Positions 58,333-64,000 of a stretch of 64,000 nucleotides of DNA are shown here, piece after piece; within the stretch, counting starts at the first letter, position 1; each line of letters starts with the position of its first letter. The DNA lies in contig CAJQUN010000014.1 in the NCBI GenBank assembly GCA_907163345.1, forward strand, positions 1,860,001-1,924,000, in the 5' to 3' direction. The notes under the pieces were generated by a model that saw only the letters and a program-made list of their open reading frames with translations, ran no database searches and was not told the origin of the DNA. The stretch comes from Haberlea rhodopensis (lineage: Eukaryota > Streptophyta > Magnoliopsida > Lamiales > Gesneriaceae). A program made the position numbers and the translations under genes.

Positions 58333-58559
58333 TATTGATAAGTTTATATCTTTAAGATATGATTTATCAATATCTTTTTATTTAAATTAGATTAGATTTG
58401 ATTAGATTAGATTAGATTAGATTGGTATCTTATCTTTTAGGTATAGAGTTATCTATAAATACTAGAACAATATCTTGTAGTTATTAGAGTTTTATCAATA
58501 TTCAATAAACAGAAAAAGGTGATTTACCACCCCAATATTATTGTCTTTGATAACTTTCA
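58333..58559 (+). repeat. 5' LTR of the young Copia element
   Basis: 227 bp, with an ATTAG-type short repeat (about 58388-58423) and a TATAAATA core promoter at 58454-58461. Followed directly by the PBS. Confidence 0.92.
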
Positions 58560-59021
58560 TGGTATCAGAGTTCAGGTTACTCAATTAAACCTGCATCATC
58601 GTGAATTTGGAGTGTCTCGTCCGATTTTTTTTTGTTCCTGGCAAGAACAGTAAATCACGTACAGTTTCGTTTCTGTCCAGAATTTTTTAACGTGCATATT
58701 TTCTTTTTTTTCCCCTGGCCAGAACCGACAATTACATTCAAAATTCGCTTCTGCTCAGATTTTTTTTCCGATCGTGCATCGTTTTTTTTTTCCTGGCCAG
58801 AACCGAACATCACGTACAGTTTTTTTTTTTTCCGATCGTGCTTTGTCACTCCACAACACCTTCACGAATTTTTTGGTTGTTGCTTCCGGAATCTCTGTCC
58901 AGTAGCGATCCAAGGCATCTTCGTTTCTGTTCGCCCGTTCCGTTCGTGATCCAGTTTTTCACGAAGTTTTTTGGTGTCGATCAGTTCGTTTATTTCCAGC
59001 AGCAACACATACAGTGTTTCG

Positions 59022-62000
59022 ATGGCTTTTTCTGGTGTTAGTGGAGGAAACGATTCTACGGACTCCACACATAATCTTCCACCGGTTAAATCCATCACAC
59101 CCCCTATTGGGTTTGAACCTTTCTCCCTTCAAATCACAAATCACAAATTGAACGGAAAAAATTTCCTTCAATGGTCCCGCTCTGTTCAAATGGTAATTCG
59201 TGGAAAAGGGAAAATTGGTTATATCGATGGGTCAATCTTACCACTCACTTCCACCGATCCAACTTATTCATCGTGGGACGTCCAGAACTCGATTGTGATG
59301 GCGTGGCTCATCAATTCTATGGAGGAATCTATTGGTGAAACATATCTGTTCCATTCCACAGCGAAGGAGATATGGGATGCGGTAAAATTGGCTTATTCCG
59401 ATCTTGAGGACTCTTCACAAGTCTTTGAGTTGCGCAATCAGATTAGGAACTTGAAGCAGGGTGAGTATACCGTCACTCAATATTTCACAAATTTAAAAAG
59501 ACTTTGGCAGGAATTGGATCTTTTCGTTTTTTGTGAATGGAAAGATGCTGCCGATGCTATTATATATCGGAACTTACTGGCTAAAGATCGGGTATATGAC
59601 TTTCTGGCTGGCCTACATCGTGATTTGGACCCTGTTCGAGGGCGTATTCTAGGCATGAAGCCTCTGCCCTCCATCGATGAAGTATTTGCGGATGTTCGCA
59701 GGGAGGAAAGCCGCCTGAGGGTGATGCTTCCTGATAATTCATCACTTCCAGAAAATTCAGCTCTTATTGCTCGGACTCCCACTGCCAGGTCAGATTCCAA
59801 GATGAAGGATGGAAAACCGTGGTGTGAGCGATGCAACCGCCACTTTCACACAATTGATACATGCTGGAAAATACATGGAAAACCAGCAAACTGGACCCCA
59901 AGAGCCAAAACACGTGAAAAAAGGGGTTCCCAGACTGCTGAACCTGCTACTACTGTTTTTTCTGGTGACAAATCCAGTCCACCGGAGGCGTTATTTTCAA
60001 AGGCACAGATGGACCAGTTGCTGAATATTATATCCAGCACCTCTGTCTCATCTTCACATATTGCAGCCACAGGTACTCCTTTTACAGCCCTAGGTGACAT
60101 ATCTCGGACAGGTGAGTGTTGGATTATTGATTCAGGGGCTTCGGATCATATGTCTTCCAGTCGGAATTTTATCACCTACATGCCTAGCAGAGACCCTAAA
60201 CGTGTCAAAATAGCAGATGGTTCTTATACTGATATTGTGGGTATCGGCGATATCGCTATCACATCCAACATTCTTCTTAAGAATGTGTTACATGTCCCTA
60301 ATCTCTCTTGTAATTTGATCTCTATCAGCAAACTCACACGGGATTTAGCTTGCTCTGTATGTTTTACACAATTTTCGTGTGTGTTTCAGGACCAGACTTC
60401 GAAGAGGAGGATTGGCAGTGCTAAGGAAGTAGCTGGACTCTATTACTTTCAAGGTTCTTCTTTCCAAAGTCACCTTGTTCAGAGTCCTGTTGGTCACCCG
60501 TCATTATCTCGTTACCAACAAGTTTTGTTTCTTCATTATAGATTAGGTCATCCTAATTTTGGTTATCTTAGACGGTTATTTCCATTTATGTTTAGAAACA
60601 ATGATGTTTTTCAATGTGAAATTTGTCAATTATCTAAACATACTCGGTGTTCCTTTCCATCTCAACCGTATCAACCGTCCAAACCTTTTGCGTTAATTCA
60701 TAGCGATATTTGGGGACCTTCTCGTGTCTGTACTACATCAAATCATCGTTGGTTCATTACATTTATTGATGATCATACGCGTGTTTGTTGGGTGTATCTT
60801 TTAAAAGAGAAATCTGAAGCGGAAAAATTTTTTCGGAATTTTTATTCCATGATAAAAACACAATTCAATGCCATGATCAAAATTCTACGAACTGATAATG
60901 GCACCGAATATTTTAACTCAAACCTTCATGATTTTTTATTTAAACATGGGATCATTCATCAGAGTTCCTGTGTTAATACACCGCAACAAAATGGTATTTC
61001 AGAAAGAAAAAACAGACATCTTTTGGAAGTTGCCCGCTCACTCCTATTCACGACCAATGTTCCAAAACGTTTTTGGGGGGATGCAATTTTAACAGCTTGT
61101 TTTTTAATAAATAGGATGCCTTCAAAAATCCTAAATTACCAATCCCCGGTTGACTGCCTTCAGTCAGTTCATCCTGAGAATAGGATATTCTCTATCCTTC
61201 AGCCCAAAATTTTTGGTTGTATGGCTTTTGTCCATGTCCATGAACATTCTCGCAGTAAGTTGGATCCCCGCTCTCACAAATGCATTTTTCTGGGTTACTC
61301 ATCCACTCAAAAAGGGTATCGGTGTTTTTCAATTGAAAAAAAGCAATACTTTGTGTCTCGGGATGTTACGTTCTTTGAGTCGGTACCATTCTTTCCTACA
61401 TCATTGCCTAAGCCTTCGCTTGAGGGGGAGATGTCTGAGTCAACTATTTCACAACATGTTCTTCCCAATATTTGGGACCTAGAACCTTCCTACACACATG
61501 ACCCTATGTCCATATCTCAAACCAATGTTGTCCCAACACCACCTTCGACGCATCCAACGGCAGGGGGAGATTTAATCCAGCCGTTTCCTTTGCACTTTTC
61601 AAGGAAAAAACAGCCAAAGAAAGTAATAGAACCAACACTCCTGGACAGTCACGTCTCTAATTCGAAATCTGCGTCCAAAGATGACATGGATATACCGCAG
61701 GGAGACATAAATGACTCTGCTTGTGATCTTGATGAACCAATTGCTTTGAGAAAAGGGACCAGGACATGCACACAACACCCACTGGCAAAATTTGTGGCAT
61801 ATGGACATCTATCTCAGTCTACTAAGGTATTAATCTCACTACTAAACTTCCAAGTACTATACAAGAGGCTTGGGATGATCCAAATTGGAAAAAGGCTGTT
61901 CAAGATGAAATGCGGGCACTTGAAACAAATAGAACTTGGGAAATTGTGTATAAACCCAAAGAAAAAATACCAGTGGGCTGTAAATGGGTTTTCACAATTA

Positions 62001-63385
62001 AATACAGAGCTGATGGATCGATTGAGAGATACAAGGCAAGATTGGTTGCAAAAGGATACACACAAACATATGGTGTAGATTATCAAGAAACTTTCTCACC
62101 TGTTGCAAAAATCAACACAATTAGAGTGTTGCTTTCCTTGGCCGCTAATTTAGATTGGCCACTCTACCAATTGGATGTAAAAAATGCCTTCTTAAATGGA
62201 GATCTTGAGGAGGAGGTTTACATGGAGTTGCCACCTGGATTCAATAAAGAAAGTGAACACGGAAAGGTTTGTAAGTTGAAAAAATCTTTGTATGGGTTGA
62301 AGCAGTCTCCAAGAGCCTGGTTTGATAAATTTACCAAAGCCATTCTGAGACTTGACTACCTTCAAGCCAGTACAGACCACACACTATTCTATAAACATAA
62401 GAATGAAAAAAAAACTATTCTTATTGTTTATGTTGATGATATTGTACTCACAGGCGATGATCAAGAAGAAATGAAGAGACTGAAAGAGAAATTGGCAACT
62501 GAATTTCAAATGAAAGATTTGGGGAAGCTAAGATATTTTCTTGGTATAGAAGTAGCAAGGAACAGAACAGGAATCTCTGTGTCTTAACGGAAATATGTGT
62601 TGGATCTTTTAAAGGAAACTGGAATGTTGGGATGTAAACCAACTGATACTCCCATGGATCCTAATATAAAGTTAGGAGGTACAACGAGCAGTAATCCTGT
62701 AGATAAAGGAAGATATCAACGCCTAGTTGGTAAACTGATCTATCTTTCTCATACAAGACCGGATATTGCCTTTCCTGTGAGCTGTGTAAGTCAGTTTATG
62801 CATACTCCTCTGGAAGAACATATGGTGGCTGTTTACAGAATCTTAAGGTACTTAAAGGGGACCCCGGGGAATGGTCTCTTCTTTAGGAAGACAGAAGCAA
62901 GAAACATAGAAATCTTTACTGATGCGGATTGGGCAGGATCAATAAATGATAGAAGGTCTACATCGGGTTATTGCTCCTTTATCTGGGGAAATTTGGTAAC
63001 ATGGAGAAGTAAGAAACAACCAGTTGTTGCAAGAAGCAGTGCTGAGGCAGAATTACGGTCAGTAGCTCATGGAGTATGTGAAGGATTATGGTTAAAAATG
63101 CTACTTGAAGAATTAAAGATGAATATCATAGTACCAATGGAATTACTGTGTGACAACAAGGCTGCAATTGATATTACTCACAATCCGGTGCATCATGATC
63201 GAACGAATCATGTTGAGGTTGACAGACATTTCATTAAAGAGAAGATTGATGAAGGAGTGTTCAACATTGTTCATATACCGACCTCAGAACAAACTGCTGA
63301 CATTTTAACAAAAGGCTTGTTTAAGCCTACGTTTGAGAAATTTGTATGCAAGCTTGGAATGCACAATCTATATACTTCAGCTTGA
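59022..63385 (+). pseudogene. Nearly intact Copia gag-pol with one frameshift and one nonsense codon
   Basis: The start is ATG at 59022. Gag shows KLNGKNFLQWSRSVQMVI, and a zinc-knuckle-like CERCNRHFHTIDTCWKIHG follows. The protease has WIIDSGASDHMS and GAG-pre-integrase LHYRLGHPNFGYLRR. Integrase has IHSDIWGPSR, FITFIDDHTRVCWVYLL, RTDNGTEYF and ISERKNRHLLEVARSL. RT has CKWVFTIKYRADGSIERYKA, QLDVKNAFLNGDLEEEVYME and VYVDDIVLTGDD. RNase H has FTDADWAGSINDRRSTSGYC, LLCDNKAAIDI and ADILTKGLFKP. Two breaks: a single-base frame change near 61825, before the RT domain, and TAA at 62585-62587 between the RT core and RNase H, where relatives usually have a glutamine. Everything else is open. Confidence 0.92.
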
Positions 63386-63392
63386 GGGGGAG

Positions 63393-63619
63393 TATTGATA
63401 AGTTTATATCTTTAAGATATGATTTATCAATATCTTTTTATTTAAATTAGATTAGATTTGATTAGATTAGATTAGATTAGATTGGTATCTTATCTTTTAG
63501 GTATAGAGTTATCTATAAATACTAGAACAATATCTTGTAGTTATTAGAGTTTTATCAATATTCAATAAACAGAAAAAGGTGATTTACCACCCCAATATTA
63601 TTGTCTTTGATAACTTTCA
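63393..63619 (+). repeat. 3' LTR of the young Copia element
   Basis: Same 227-bp sequence as the 5' LTR, preceded by the polypurine tract and followed by the TSD copy cctat. Confidence 0.92.
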
Positions 63620-63624
63620 CCTAT

Positions 63625-64000
63625 AATTCAGTTAGTCCACCTATCACTCAACTAGAGGAAAACCCATCAACAATGTTGTGATGTCCCCGAAATGATTATG
63701 TGCAATTGAACATTAATTATGTTATATGAGGATTATGGTGTTGATTTAATAATAAGGGGATATGCTTAGTCATGCGGTGGTCATGACCTAGTAATGCATT
63801 TCAGGGTGCATGTGTATATGTTAGGAATTTGAGTTATGGCATGATTATTTGGGGTGGGTGTTGGTTGTTTTGGTAAAGCATATATAATTGGAGTTTGATG
63901 TATTTTATCGAATGAATGTTATAAAATATCATGTAGGGATATTTTAATACATCATGCTAATTACCGGGACACAATTAATTTATTCAGCATACTTCAACCA
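63625..64000. other. Right edge, likely intron and possible start of another LTR
   Basis: No exportin-4 exon was recognised. The text tgttgtgatgtccccgaaat near 63674 resembles the opening of some plant LTRs. The window ends before this can be tested. Confidence 0.35.

Larger units (their letters stand above)
58328..63624 (+). mobile_element. Young full-length Copia element with identical LTRs
   Basis: LTRs at 58333-58559 and 63393-63619 are each 227 bp and identical by eye. The 5-bp duplication cctat is at 58328-58332 and 63620-63624. The PBS tggtatcagag starts at 58560 and a PPT (cttgagggggag) precedes the 3' LTR. With cctat as the duplication the LTR begins TATTGATAAG and ends AACTTTCA, so the termini are TA...CA instead of TG...CA. 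It lies upstream of the last visible exportin-4 exon, probably in an intron, in opposite orientation. Confidence 0.95.

Overview
This is a plant nuclear window from a eudicot, probably an asterid; the proteins fit the Lamiales, but that placement is a guess. The evidence is AT-rich DNA, spliced genes with GT-AG introns, plant-specific protein families and dense plant-type transposable elements. There is no bacterial, viral or organellar gene cluster, no CRISPR array and no RNA gene that I can support. I did not find a previously undescribed biological system. The interest lies in how mobile DNA has reshaped a handful of ordinary genes.

Five host genes can be modelled exon by exon. (1) 445-3982 (-) is a complete SYP81/Ufe1-type ER Qa-SNARE, 7 exons and 318 aa. 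(2) 12234-16009 (-) is a complete ProT-type proline/compatible-solute transporter, 7 exons and 447 aa. (3) 20294-23642 (+) is a YIPF1/2-like Golgi membrane protein whose reading frame is cut by an in-frame TAA in exon 5. (4) 28498-31422 (+) is a secreted GH17 beta-1,3-glucanase with a C-terminal CBM43/X8 domain, 3 exons and 456 aa. (5) 37995 to beyond 58114 (-) is the 3' part of an exportin-4 gene. Sixteen of its exons are visible, spread over 20 kb because LINEs, LTR elements and DNA transposons sit in its introns. One conserved exon of about 36-39 codons appears to be missing. Its 5' exons lie past the window.

The rest is mostly mobile DNA. LTR elements: an old full-length Copia with TSD caata (5001-11395) that contains a 1.43-kb solo LTR; a second solo LTR at 31745-33946; a truncated reverse-strand LTR element carrying an ARM-repeat gene fragment (41515-43.7 kb); a 5'-truncated Copia (43.7-48.3 kb); and a very young Copia with identical 227-bp LTRs at 58333-63619. 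There are two TRIM-like elements (4.54-4.87 and 17.96-18.3 kb). DNA elements are mostly hAT-like: two CCGG/CGGG-rich MITEs with perfect 8-bp TSDs, two copies of a GTGTCGGACAC-rich family, a decayed hAT transposase, an 80-bp micro-MITE, a foldback and a tandem MITE dimer. Three truncated LINEs lie in exportin-4 introns. An ARO-type armadillo pseudogene and an RNase H-like fragment complete the list.

The host genes belong to separate housekeeping pathways: ER membrane fusion, proline uptake, Golgi trafficking, cell-wall glucan turnover and nuclear export. They do not form a functional cluster.
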